Virus record (IMG/VR): IMGVR_UViG_3300025141_000666
Span: 1-25,491 of that record
Direction: 5' to 3' (one strand)
Length of the DNA stretch: 25,491 nt
DNA from: a virus
Position 1 is the stretch's first letter; every line of letters begins with the position of its first letter. The notes beneath the pieces were generated by a model that saw only the letters and a program-made list of their open reading frames with translations, ran no database searches and had not been told where the DNA came from. The translations under genes were made by a program, and so were the position numbers. Below are positions 1 through 8,333 of this stretch, piece after piece.

Positions 1-267
1 GGATATAAGCTTTGTAGTATTAGCGTCTACGGATAAACCTTTAAACAAGTAACACTTAGATGAAACCTGAGAGCTATCGCCAATATCCGACGCTCTGTCT
101 AAAACTGCAATGTCTACCGTTGTCGCAGAACCATGTTGATTACATATTACTACCGAAGAGACAGATGTCTGCGTATTCCTAGGGACAATGTAGATAACCG
201 TTGCACCCGGAGTTGTTGCAGCCTTACTTACGATTACTTGAGCGAGAATTCCTACAGAATCTGACAT
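1..267 (-). CDS. Small virion-surface-like protein, C-terminus off the window
   Basis: An open frame starts at an ATG at 265-267, overlapping the TGA stop of the gene before it (267-269), and stays open for 89 codons to the edge of the window. The protein begins MSDSVGILAQVIVSKAATTP and is rich in V, T, S and I with short beta-strand-like stretches (ATVIYIVP, TSVSSVVICNQ, TTVDIAVLD). It has no signal peptide or membrane segment. Small all-beta proteins of this sort often sit next to tail genes in phages and act as accessory or decoration proteins, which is an inference here. It resembles in style the small beta-proteins at 9326-10405. The stop-start overlap makes the reading frame convincing; the function is open. 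Confidence 0.6.
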   Translation of the reverse strand, partial: MSDSVGILAQVIVSKAATTPGATVIYIVPRNTQTSVSSVVICNQHGSATTVDIAVLDRASDIGDSSQVSSKCYLFKGLSVDANTTKLIS

Positions 268-482
268 CAGTAATCTACTATCGACGCTCTGAAGAACGGA
301 ATGTTCTGCCTCATGACACCCTTTGAAACTGATGAGCCAGAAACTTCTTCAAGATTTTTAACCAATACTTTCAAATCGCCGATTTCTTTATCTACTCCAA
401 ATCTAAACTGAGTCTCATTGAAATAGTCATAATCTCTAGGCGCAGAAGAGAATCCGCTTCCGACAGATTGACGCCTTCTCAT
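267..482 (-). CDS. Small 71-aa protein between tail hub and tail-end protein
   Basis: The 71-residue protein starts at an ATG (480-482) that overlaps the TGA stop of the tail hub gene (479-481), and its own stop overlaps the next start. The start RRRQSVGSGF is basic, and the middle (residues about 25-50) is charged and probably helical. I recognise no family. The double overlap and tail-module position suggest a small tail-assembly or accessory protein made by coupled translation. Being short, it is supported mainly by context. Confidence 0.6.
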   Translation of the reverse strand: MRRRQSVGSGFSSAPRDYDYFNETQFRFGVDKEIGDLKVLVKNLEEVSGSSVSKGVMRQNIPFFRASIVDY

Positions 483-3244
483 CGAGATCCGTCCGGTCTA
501 ATGTCAAGCCTCATCTGACCAACTCTCCAACCGTAATTCGGTGAGTTTGTTTCAAATACCATCTTCAATTCTCTTGCCCTTAAACGTATATTGGACATAG
601 AAGAAGAAGATTTAACTTTAAAAGAAGAAGAAGATCGTCCAGTAGTACTTGTAGGACTTGTACTCATTGGAAAATCTTGGCCGTAAACCGTAACATTTAC
701 TGCATTTGAATCTTCAGTGGGCGCGCTTCCAACAAACTTAATATCAGGAACAGCCCTGCTCACAAATGTCACATCATTTCCATCACTGATTTCAAAAAAG
801 GTTGACTCTAGAATTGACTGGATACCACCTGAAACATTATTGTATCCGTCTTCGTGGCTAAATAGAGACGATTTTATTGAACTATAATCTACTGGATCAG
901 CATCTTTTGAGTACTGATAAGCTGCAACCGGATTTTGGTTTAGTCCAGAATCAACCCAGGCTGTTCTGTTATTTTCTGCCGGGATGTCTACTCCAGTCCC
1001 TTCGTAGTTTGAAATCGCGTAGTCAGCAAAACTGCCGAAATACCAGACATTCTGTTCATAGTTATACGTAACGTATTTATCTACTTCTCTATACGTATTA
1101 AGCACATCGTTAGAAACGTAGAACCATGTCACTTCGGAAAACGCGCTGTTCTCACCAGCAAAAGACTTTCCTATTTGAGTTTTATCAAGTTCATTGAACA
1201 CGTAATCTCTAACAGGACATTCAATTACTTTTGCAGCACCATCGTACTGGTAGAAATTATTTTTACCCATCCAGTATATGTATCCATTATCACAGAAAAT
1301 GGAAGACAATGAAGATGCAATACTGATATCGTCAGATACAAGCTCGACACTATATCCAGATATCGGATCTGGCCTAAGCCTGTAAAGTGAAGTGTCTGTA
1401 AAGACTATTGTAAAAGCTTTTGCCTTTAACCCACCAACAATATAAGAACCTGAAGTTAGAGCCACTCCACCCGCTGTAGTATCGTTGTCAGTCTCCCAAC
1501 ACAACACTTGAGATGTAACACCCCAATCATCGAATTGAGAACTAGACCAACGTATAAGCATTGGATTAATTCCAAAATCGCATTTGATAACTACATTGTT
1601 ATCTGTACTGCTAGCCGTTCCGTTTGCTCCGGCACCAGTAGCGCCAGTTGTATCTAAATAAGTCGTCGCATCAGATGCAAGTTTCAGCTTAAAGTTACCG
1701 GAAGTTCTATCTGACACATAAAAATATTTATCGTTTACTAATTCTTTAAAGTTATCCGCTCCAGTAACGCCAGTTATGTAAACCATATTTCCATCAGCAA
1801 AAGTATTTGAAACAGTTACCAGAGCTTCTGATGCATTAGAAATGGAAGTAATAGTTCCAGTAGTCTCAGTTTGAGCATCTATCCATCCACTCCCAGTCGC
1901 CAAAATTCCCGTCTCAATTACAAAGTAATTTGCACTTGGAATTTCGGCTGCACTTCCAGTAGAACCAAACACTCCCCTTGTGGATTGAACCTTATAGACA
2001 CCATTAAATTGGACGTTGTTAAATAAAGTTGGCCCATATCCGTCAGCAGTTCCGCACCAAATGGTCACATAATCACCGGCCTCAAGGCCGTGATCGGGGA
2101 GATAAACAAGAGCCCTCTTGGAATCTTGAGTTAAGTGGATAGTGTAATTGGCTGCGCCACTTCCACTCTTACTGATAGTACTAACCTTTCGGTAAACAAG
2201 GCTATCGTACTCATCATCCCAGGGAACAGCATCCGCTAAAATAGGAATTTCAGGAGTACACCCAAGAGCAATAATTTGCTGGTACTCAGGATCTACAATT
2301 ATCTGAGTAGCCCTCCTTACTGGATTGGCTTTGTAAAAAGGATTTTTCCTATCGTCGGTTGTTGGGATTATCGACAAAGCATCGATAACTGTTTGCCCAA
2401 ACAGAGTAGAAATATCATTAATATCTTTCAATCTCGTATACGGAGAAGTGATTGAATCAGTTCCAGTCTGCCACAGGGACACAGCATTCGTAGCTGCATT
2501 ACTAAAAAGATTCTCACCCATATTACCCTGGGACCAAACTCTCAGTGCATCTGATTCCTGAGAACCACCCCATGTTCCTACTCCCCAAACACCAGTTCCC
2601 CATCCGGAAGTTTCCGAATACAAATCTGTACCAGATCCAAGTAGGTATTCTATTTTTGTTGTTGTACCACCTACAGTTGTAGTTCCACTAGTTCCTGTTG
2701 CCGCAGTACCGAGAGTTATTACGTACTCATTAGCATTCGTAACGGAATCAATTTTAAAAACAATCCCATTAAAAGAAGCGGAAGTAAGACCATTCCAAGG
2801 ATTAGTAGGGCTGAAAGTAGGAACTTCGCTTATGAGAACGTAATCTCCAGATTTAGCCCCGTGGTACGTGTCCTTTACGGTTACGCTGGCAGATCCAGCA
2901 GTTAGGGTAAGGGGATCATCTAGAGTGGAAGGAAACCCATTAGTAGTCATTCTGATAGGAGTAACATCAGTGAATGAACTTCCTGTATTTACATAGAACT
3001 TTAGATGCGTACCCAATCCTGTAAACTTTACATCCGAATGAGACTTCCAAGGAAAAATTGATCTACAAGTTCCATCAAAAGTAGTCGGAGGAGTCGAATT
3101 CGTGTACTCACTCCATCCGCCAATCTTTTCAGGAAGGCCAAGCCTAAACCTAATCTTATTAGAAGTGTACCAAGACTGAGGAGTTGAATAGGATGTCCTA
3201 TCCCTAACAATCCCAGGCTTGAATTGAAACTTCTCGTAAGGCAT
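479..3244 (-). CDS. Tail hub / DNA-stabilisation protein, P22 gp10-like
   Basis: About 921 residues from the ATG at 3242-3244, which overlaps the fibre stop as TAATG; a GTG five codons upstream is possible but less likely. The N-terminus (FKPGIVRDRTSY, then KIRFRLGLPEKIGGW) and later blocks (RWSSSQFDDWG, IYWMGKNNFYQYDG, VTWFYVSND, QNVWYFGSF) match the pattern of the P22 gp10-type propeller proteins that close the podovirus neck and hold packaged DNA. T7 gp12 is a functional analogue. Embedded in the first two thirds are three beta-modules: around 2690-2910, around 1910-2170, and a clear one at 1650-1860 with VYITGVTG and VNDKYFYVSD. Similar modules occur in the fibre and the 328-aa neighbour. 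The usual gp10 is about 470 residues, so the extra modules explain the large size. Family assignment is by pattern, not alignment. Confidence 0.7.
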   Translation of the reverse strand: MPYEKFQFKPGIVRDRTSYSTPQSWYTSNKIRFRLGLPEKIGGWSEYTNSTPPTTFDGTCRSIFPWKSHSDVKFTGLGTHLKFYVNTGSSFTDVTPIRMTTNGFPSTLDDPLTLTAGSASVTVKDTYHGAKSGDYVLISEVPTFSPTNPWNGLTSASFNGIVFKIDSVTNANEYVITLGTAATGTSGTTTVGGTTTKIEYLLGSGTDLYSETSGWGTGVWGVGTWGGSQESDALRVWSQGNMGENLFSNAATNAVSLWQTGTDSITSPYTRLKDINDISTLFGQTVIDALSIIPTTDDRKNPFYKANPVRRATQIIVDPEYQQIIALGCTPEIPILADAVPWDDEYDSLVYRKVSTISKSGSGAANYTIHLTQDSKRALVYLPDHGLEAGDYVTIWCGTADGYGPTLFNNVQFNGVYKVQSTRGVFGSTGSAAEIPSANYFVIETGILATGSGWIDAQTETTGTITSISNASEALVTVSNTFADGNMVYITGVTGADNFKELVNDKYFYVSDRTSGNFKLKLASDATTYLDTTGATGAGANGTASSTDNNVVIKCDFGINPMLIRWSSSQFDDWGVTSQVLCWETDNDTTAGGVALTSGSYIVGGLKAKAFTIVFTDTSLYRLRPDPISGYSVELVSDDISIASSLSSIFCDNGYIYWMGKNNFYQYDGAAKVIECPVRDYVFNELDKTQIGKSFAGENSAFSEVTWFYVSNDVLNTYREVDKYVTYNYEQNVWYFGSFADYAISNYEGTGVDIPAENNRTAWVDSGLNQNPVAAYQYSKDADPVDYSSIKSSLFSHEDGYNNVSGGIQSILESTFFEISDGNDVTFVSRAVPDIKFVGSAPTEDSNAVNVTVYGQDFPMSTSPTSTTGRSSSSFKVKSSSSMSNIRLRARELKMVFETNSPNYGWRVGQMRLDIRPDGSR

Positions 3245-5958
3245 TAACGCACCAACCACTCTTCAACGACAGACGATACGTCTCTAATCTTCCTCCAGCA
3301 GGGGTGGGTGGGTGAGCCCTTTCTGATATGGATTCTTCCCGTAAGACCAATGACAGCCCACTCCTGCCTTTCCTGCCTGGGAATATATTCCAGGGACTCA
3401 TCGAAATCTGGATTCAATTCCTCAGTGGATCGACCAAAGTCATCCTTGAGGTACTTGTTATCCCAATTCCCCCACGCCGCATTTCCCAATATACAGGCAG
3501 TCCCAGAAACAATGCCAACGATATCCTTTGGATCGTCACTACTTGTTGCGGGACGAACGCCAGCCTCTACGTCAGAGTTTTCATCGATAACAACGGATAG
3601 GCCGATCCTATCTTCTGCTTCAGGATTGCCATCCGACCATTCAAACATATCGGCATAGTCAGCAAGGGCACTCACGGTACCGCTTACGTTCTTTGTTCCA
3701 CCAGCAAGGTCAACCCTGAATACTTCATTCCCACCGCTGCCGTCATCCGAATCATTAAAGCACTGGAGGAAGTACTTATCCGATGCAGTCCCACCCGTGT
3801 TCTGAATCTTTACATGGGAAGCGCCGCTGGTCGTGTTGTTGAAGTTGATAGTGTGGTTTGCCATATCTCCATAAATGTAATGCTGAGCAGACAAATCGTA
3901 GCTAGAGGGGTTAAATCCAATATTACTGTCAACAATGAATATGTCATTTGCATTGCCGGTACCGTAGTAGGCTGTGTCCTTACCAAGGATAATGTTTCTA
4001 CTGGAACTTCCCATATCCCTGCCAGCACTATTGCCAATGCATATATTATCACTCCCAGTAGCGGCAGAGGTACTAAGCATCGCAGAAACACCGACTGCCG
4101 TATTGTTACTACCGGTAACACCGCGACCCGAAGAGGGACCAATTAATGTATTGTAAGTAGCAGTGGTTATATCGCGACCTGTATCCCAACCAATGCAGAC
4201 ATTTCCGTCACCGGTAGTTACGCTATTACCACTGTTGTATCCAACACAAGTGTTGGAGTCAGAAGCTCCCTCAACATTCTCTAAGGCCAGAGAACCAACA
4301 GCGACATTTTGGTCCCCTTCAAAAGTGCTATCATCTTTCCCGAAAAGAGCTTTGCTTCCGATAGCTACATTATTTGTAATACCAGAGACACTGTACCTAG
4401 CGGCGTGTTGGCCCACAAATACATTCCCGCCGCCAGATCCGACTTGGCGGCCAGCGAGAAGTCCCACTGCCACGTTCGGGTCACTGCCGTGAGTTTGCTC
4501 CACATATAACGCTTGGCGACCAATCGCCACAGACCCGTTTGCCGCGCTCGATCCCTGTCCTCCGAAATTGGATTCAGCGCCAACCGCTACATTGTAGTTA
4601 GTGCCGTTGTTGCAATCCCCCATTGACTTGTAGCCGATAGCTGTATTTTGGTCGTCTGCCTGACCGGTTGCTGCGCCAACATTGGAAAGTGCCTCATGCC
4701 CCACGGCAACATTTCCCTCGCCAGCCATTTGTCCTGCCTCAGATCCGACTGCAACATTGTAAAATACATCCGCACCGGACATCGTGTTCCCGGCAAGGTT
4801 TCCTATAAGAACATTATTTGCTGCATTATTATCGAGAGCGGTTCCAGCAGAATTTCCGATTCCAGTATTGTAACCAGAGCTAACAGTTAGGGAGTCAAGG
4901 GCATTAGTACCTACTGCTACATTATATCCTCCACTCTGATTCGTGTTATTGATCGTGCAAGTGTCAATTGTTGATAACGCTAACGTAGTCGCGTTGATAG
5001 TTCCACTATCGATATCGACATTAGTCATGTTTTGGCTGGCGAAGTTAATCGCACCAGCGGCTTCAAAAGCACCGATCTTACTAACAGTAAGAGTGTCAGT
5101 ACCTTCGGTAAAGGTAAAAGTACTCTTGCCAACCAATCCACCATCGTAACCGCTAAGCGCCTTCGCGTAGGGAACGTGAGTATTCGTGACATTACCCGCA
5201 ACAATTCCGCTAGTTGTCTTGATGAAATCAAACTCCATGTCATCAAGAATGCGGAATACACCATTAGTGTTTGAGCCGGAAAGTCCGTTTGAATTACCTG
5301 CTGCCAATAGGATGCTTGAAAATCCGTTCAGAACATCTACGTAAACGGCAGGTTCCCCATACGCAGTTCCTGTATCGGTGTCCGAAACGCTTCCACCGCT
5401 TGTATTTGCATCAATTGAAAAGGTATTTGCATCCAATTTCGTTGCAGTGAAATATTTATCATTTACAGTTGCAGCGGTACTACCACCTCCAGTGACTCCA
5501 GTTATGAAAACGCTATCTCCATTCTCAAACGGGTGAGAAGCCGCAGTAACAACTGCCGGATTGGCCGCACTTACAGTAGTAATAGCCTTAGAATCTCTAG
5601 TAACCCCATCCTGATAAACCCTAAGCGTCTGACCAGTGCCATTAACTACTAGGTAATATTTCCCACTATTAGTGGGTCCGATCTTTATGTATGACCTTGC
5701 AGAAGGACTCCCCTTAAAAAAGATAACCTTATAGTATCCATTACCAGAATCTTCGGTTGCACTAGGATCTGCGCCTTCTGCGGTAGTCAGATCATACGGA
5801 GTAACTGTGGATATATGTTCAGTAGTAATGGTAAGTTCATTGTAACCGGAGATGCTTGCAACAACCCTATCCCAGTTCTTATTGGTCTCGGTGCCCCACG
5901 TATTTTCATTTCCACCGTTAGACATCTTCAGAATGTTAAGAAAGTCTGTGTAAGCCAT
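3244..5958 (-). CDS. Trimeric tail fibre with YadA-like repeats and self-cleaving chaperone domain
   Basis: A 904-residue protein. The N-terminal 120 residues should attach it to the virion. Residues 125-185 hold a small beta-module (NPAVVTAASHPFENGDSVF, VNDKYFTATKLDANTFSID) shared with neighbouring tail genes. Residues about 345-665 contain 18 copies of an N-x-x-[VIL]-G-x-x-[AST] repeat (NVAVGTNAL, NTGIGNSAG, NVLIGNLAG), the left-handed beta-roll pattern of YadA-type trimeric heads. Residues about 763-904 (ADYADMFEWSDGNPEAEDR, VGIVSGTACILG, GRIHIRKG) match the Peptidase_G2 / intramolecular chaperone domain of phage neck appendages. In that family the domain helps the fibre trimerise and is then cut off by autoproteolysis. 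The start follows an AGGA and overlaps the previous stop (TAATG). It is the likely host-recognition fibre. Confidence 0.85.
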   Translation of the reverse strand: MAYTDFLNILKMSNGGNENTWGTETNKNWDRVVASISGYNELTITTEHISTVTPYDLTTAEGADPSATEDSGNGYYKVIFFKGSPSARSYIKIGPTNSGKYYLVVNGTGQTLRVYQDGVTRDSKAITTVSAANPAVVTAASHPFENGDSVFITGVTGGGSTAATVNDKYFTATKLDANTFSIDANTSGGSVSDTDTGTAYGEPAVYVDVLNGFSSILLAAGNSNGLSGSNTNGVFRILDDMEFDFIKTTSGIVAGNVTNTHVPYAKALSGYDGGLVGKSTFTFTEGTDTLTVSKIGAFEAAGAINFASQNMTNVDIDSGTINATTLALSTIDTCTINNTNQSGGYNVAVGTNALDSLTVSSGYNTGIGNSAGTALDNNAANNVLIGNLAGNTMSGADVFYNVAVGSEAGQMAGEGNVAVGHEALSNVGAATGQADDQNTAIGYKSMGDCNNGTNYNVAVGAESNFGGQGSSAANGSVAIGRQALYVEQTHGSDPNVAVGLLAGRQVGSGGGNVFVGQHAARYSVSGITNNVAIGSKALFGKDDSTFEGDQNVAVGSLALENVEGASDSNTCVGYNSGNSVTTGDGNVCIGWDTGRDITTATYNTLIGPSSGRGVTGSNNTAVGVSAMLSTSAATGSDNICIGNSAGRDMGSSSRNIILGKDTAYYGTGNANDIFIVDSNIGFNPSSYDLSAQHYIYGDMANHTINFNNTTSGASHVKIQNTGGTASDKYFLQCFNDSDDGSGGNEVFRVDLAGGTKNVSGTVSALADYADMFEWSDGNPEAEDRIGLSVVIDENSDVEAGVRPATSSDDPKDIVGIVSGTACILGNAAWGNWDNKYLKDDFGRSTEELNPDFDESLEYIPRQERQEWAVIGLTGRIHIRKGSPTHPCWRKIRDVSSVVEEWLVR

Positions 5959-6944
5959 TATTCAATCCTAGTTTGCTTTTGACCAGATCGATAAGCATCG
6001 ATAAGAGTTCTACCCTCAACAAGGGCCTTGAGAGAATCAACACTTTGATTGAAGTGATTCTCGTAATTCGTGACTAGATCCGGAGATCCCTTCATATACG
6101 TATAAGCCTCTACGAGTGCCCCGTACAGAAGAGTCTCGGGGGCAGTTACGCTTAGCCACGTCTTATTACCGCTAGTTGCACCAGATATGACTCCACTAGT
6201 GATCGAATCCGCAGTGGTTTTTCCGTAGTAATCTACGGTGATCGGATACGCGGCATCTGGTGCCGGTGCAAGCCTAATAGTCATAGTCGGATCACTACCA
6301 CTAACCCCGGAACTTGAGACTGAGTAATATTCAGGAACCCCGGTAGTAAAACCGCTAGTGGCACTACCGCCACTTCCAGCATCATTAACACTACTTGTAT
6401 CAAGAACAGTGCCACTCTCTGTTAATTGAAATGATGACGAATCTACGCTCGATACTCTGAAAAACTTACCATTAACAACACTAACAGCATCCACAAGCAT
6501 GTTGCTTACACCATCAATATAGACAAGATCATCATTTGAGAATGTGTTAGTCGCCGAAACTACAGCAGGATTCGCTTTTGTAATTCCAGTAATCGTTGCA
6601 GTCTTACCAGAGGAAGAGCCAGGGAAAGCTTCAAGCATGAAGTCATAATCTTTGCGAAGCAAATATCTAACGGGGCCAAACTGAACTCCAGCAGTGGACT
6701 GTGAAGTAGTACCCTCACTAACCCTTACAGAGAATATATCTATGACCCCAGGATCAAGCGTATATTCAGCGGTTCCATCAACACACACCCGATCAACATC
6801 ACTCTTGAAAAAAGCTGGCATCTGAACGCGAGTAAAGATGCGATCCTCTGCCGTGATGATGAAATCGTTGAGATGATTTACAAAAGTAGTCTCATCATTC
6901 TGGGCGTAATCTTGTATCGCTGTAACCAGAGCCGTATAATCCAT
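5958..6944 (-). CDS. Head-tail adaptor-like / tail tubular A-like protein with inserted beta-module
   Basis: A 328-residue protein. Residues 1-45 form a helical start (TALVTAIQDYAQ, HLNDFIITAEDRIFTRV) typical of the adaptor or tail-tubular-A-type proteins of short-tailed phages. It is followed by GTAEYTLDPGVIDIF and a beta section ending in a helical tail (TLLYGALVEAYTYMKGSPD). Residues about 115-198 contain a beta-module (KANPAVVSATNTFSNDDLVY, VVNGKFFRVSSVDSSSFQL) like those in the fibre and hub. A related core motif occurs in the 230-aa adaptor at 8330-9022. It probably joins portal and tail as a ring. The SD before its ATG is weak, and its TAA overlaps the fibre start. Assignment rests on pattern and position. 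Confidence 0.6.
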   Translation of the reverse strand: MDYTALVTAIQDYAQNDETTFVNHLNDFIITAEDRIFTRVQMPAFFKSDVDRVCVDGTAEYTLDPGVIDIFSVRVSEGTTSQSTAGVQFGPVRYLLRKDYDFMLEAFPGSSSGKTATITGITKANPAVVSATNTFSNDDLVYIDGVSNMLVDAVSVVNGKFFRVSSVDSSSFQLTESGTVLDTSSVNDAGSGGSATSGFTTGVPEYYSVSSSGVSGSDPTMTIRLAPAPDAAYPITVDYYGKTTADSITSGVISGATSGNKTWLSVTAPETLLYGALVEAYTYMKGSPDLVTNYENHFNQSVDSLKALVEGRTLIDAYRSGQKQTRIE

Positions 6945-6948
6945 CTAA

Positions 6949-7365
6949 CTAGCCCTTGTAGAATCCAATGCCACGGGTTGCTGCACCTGCGCCACGAACC
7001 ACGCCGCCACCCTTATACTTCTTAGGCTCTCCGGAAGCACCCTTGAGGGCCTTACCAGCCTTCTTCATGTCATCTTCGACGGCTTTGCCATAGCCCTTAA
7101 GGCCAGACTCAAGTCCCGATCCAATTCCTGACAGACCAGACTTAAGTCCCGACTCAAGTCCCGACAAAGAACCTTTAGCCTTTGAATCCATTTTCTTTAA
7201 AGATTTACTAGCTTTTTTTGATTCTTCTTTAAGCTTAGTTTTAGGCACAACGCCTCCTCCACCATAGTTATATGTAATCTTCTTGCCGGTTTTGGCAGCT
7301 TCCTTCTTGGCAGCTTTCACACCAGCGGTTCCGTAATCAAATTCTTTACCGTTAACATTAGGCAT
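6949..7365 (-). CDS. Small Lys/Gly-rich virion-module protein
   Basis: A very basic 138-residue protein with an AGGAG ribosome-binding site close to its ATG. Residues about 70-95 are an internal repeat of SGLESGLKSGL type, flanked by lysine-rich helices. The C-terminus (KYKGGGVVRGAGAATRGIGF) carries a Gly/Arg motif seen at the ends of many small marine-phage structural-module proteins; an earlier GGGGVVPK echoes it. It has no membrane segment. It may bind DNA or be a minor virion component, but no function is established. It lies between two structural genes with gaps of 2 and 4 bases. Confidence 0.6.
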   Translation of the reverse strand: MPNVNGKEFDYGTAGVKAAKKEAAKTGKKITYNYGGGGVVPKTKLKEESKKASKSLKKMDSKAKGSLSGLESGLKSGLSGIGSGLESGLKGYGKAVEDDMKKAGKALKGASGEPKKYKGGGVVRGAGAATRGIGFYKG

Positions 7366-7367
7366 AC

Positions 7368-8333
7368 CTACTCCTTTTCAACCCTGATGTAATCAATCTC
7401 AAACTCACCACCAGTCCACTCGGCTCCGCTTCCTTGCAACTTCATTAAAGAGATTCTCAAACCCACCAAATTTCCGGTTGATTCGTCATCTTCACCGCCT
7501 CCATCAGGAGCAATTCCAGCCCATACTGATGCAAAATCATCAACGCCATTAGGGTTGCTCATATCCCATGTCACTACTTGATACTCACCGCTAGACCAGT
7601 CTGGCTCAGGTACACTCAATGATGCGCTTGATATCGGTCTGGTGTAACCGGACTCAGAGCCAGTACTAAAGAACTGGCATTGAAGCTGACCGGTCCACTC
7701 CATAGTAGGCTCACCTACGCCATTATTTGTGAATTCCGCATTTCTCTTTATTCGCATTCGGAGATAGGGCCAATCTGCCCCTGGAAAGTAAGAACCACCA
7801 TAATCGCTGCCTCCCCAATAAGTAGTTTCCATAGTGTTCAGATCTAGGAACAGAATACCCTTGTCGCTATCATCATGAACTTTAGACCACGAACCATATC
7901 GATCGATTATAACATTTTTCTTACCATCTTCTGGGGCAGCGACCAAAATAGTGTTAGAGGGAGTCCACGCAACTATTGCACCGTCAGCCATCCCCTTCTG
8001 CTGACCCCATCCGTTATACCCTGTAGAGTTTCCTTGCGGGGAAAAAACACCAGGCAGCCCCTTTACGAAATCCCATCGTAGGCCAAGACCTGTGATAAGC
8101 CTTTCTTCTTCCAGACCAGTATCTGGCCTGGGATCTTTAACGGCCTGGGGATCATCAACAGGCCAACGCCCAAGTTGAAGCTGAGGATTTTCCTCATCCA
8201 TGCATGATAGACATACAAGAAGTCCAGTGTCCTTAAGATCAGTGTACTGAGGCTTTAGCTGGTGAAGCTTATATTGAAAGCCACATCTGTCGCATACGGC
8301 GATAGCCTTCTTGCCAAGAGCGTAATCGCTCAC
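7368..8333 (-). CDS. Zinc-ribbon virion protein with C-terminal sugar-binding-like fold
   Basis: A 321-residue protein starting at GTG (8331-8333), whose GTGA overlaps the stop of the adaptor gene. Residues 14-44 form a four-cysteine zinc ribbon (C14-x2-C17 and C41-x2-C44), followed by ENPQLQLG and DPQAVKDPRPD, a signature I know from small podovirus structural-module proteins. Residues about 110-321 look like a beta-sandwich: many aromatic strands, a GYNGWGQQKG stretch, and an end GGEFEIDYIRVEKE of the type that closes carbohydrate-binding jelly rolls. In related phages the zinc ribbon often stands alone or near it, so this could be a fusion giving a surface-binding accessory. The sugar-binding idea is inference. 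Confidence 0.6.
   Translation of the reverse strand: MSDYALGKKAIAVCDRCGFQYKLHQLKPQYTDLKDTGLLVCLSCMDEENPQLQLGRWPVDDPQAVKDPRPDTGLEEERLITGLGLRWDFVKGLPGVFSPQGNSTGYNGWGQQKGMADGAIVAWTPSNTILVAAPEDGKKNVIIDRYGSWSKVHDDSDKGILFLDLNTMETTYWGGSDYGGSYFPGADWPYLRMRIKRNAEFTNNGVGEPTMEWTGQLQCQFFSTGSESGYTRPISSASLSVPEPDWSSGEYQVVTWDMSNPNGVDDFASVWAGIAPDGGGEDDESTGNLVGLRISLMKLQGSGAEWTGGEFEIDYIRVEKE

Noticed and set aside
3808-4900. Several plus- and minus-strand frames of 60-110 codons
   Set aside because: They are shadows of the fibre's regular repeats in other frames and lack ribosome-binding sites.
4163-5000. CRISPR-like repetition
   Set aside because: The repetition is coding (fibre repeats of irregular length); there are no identical repeats with unique spacers.
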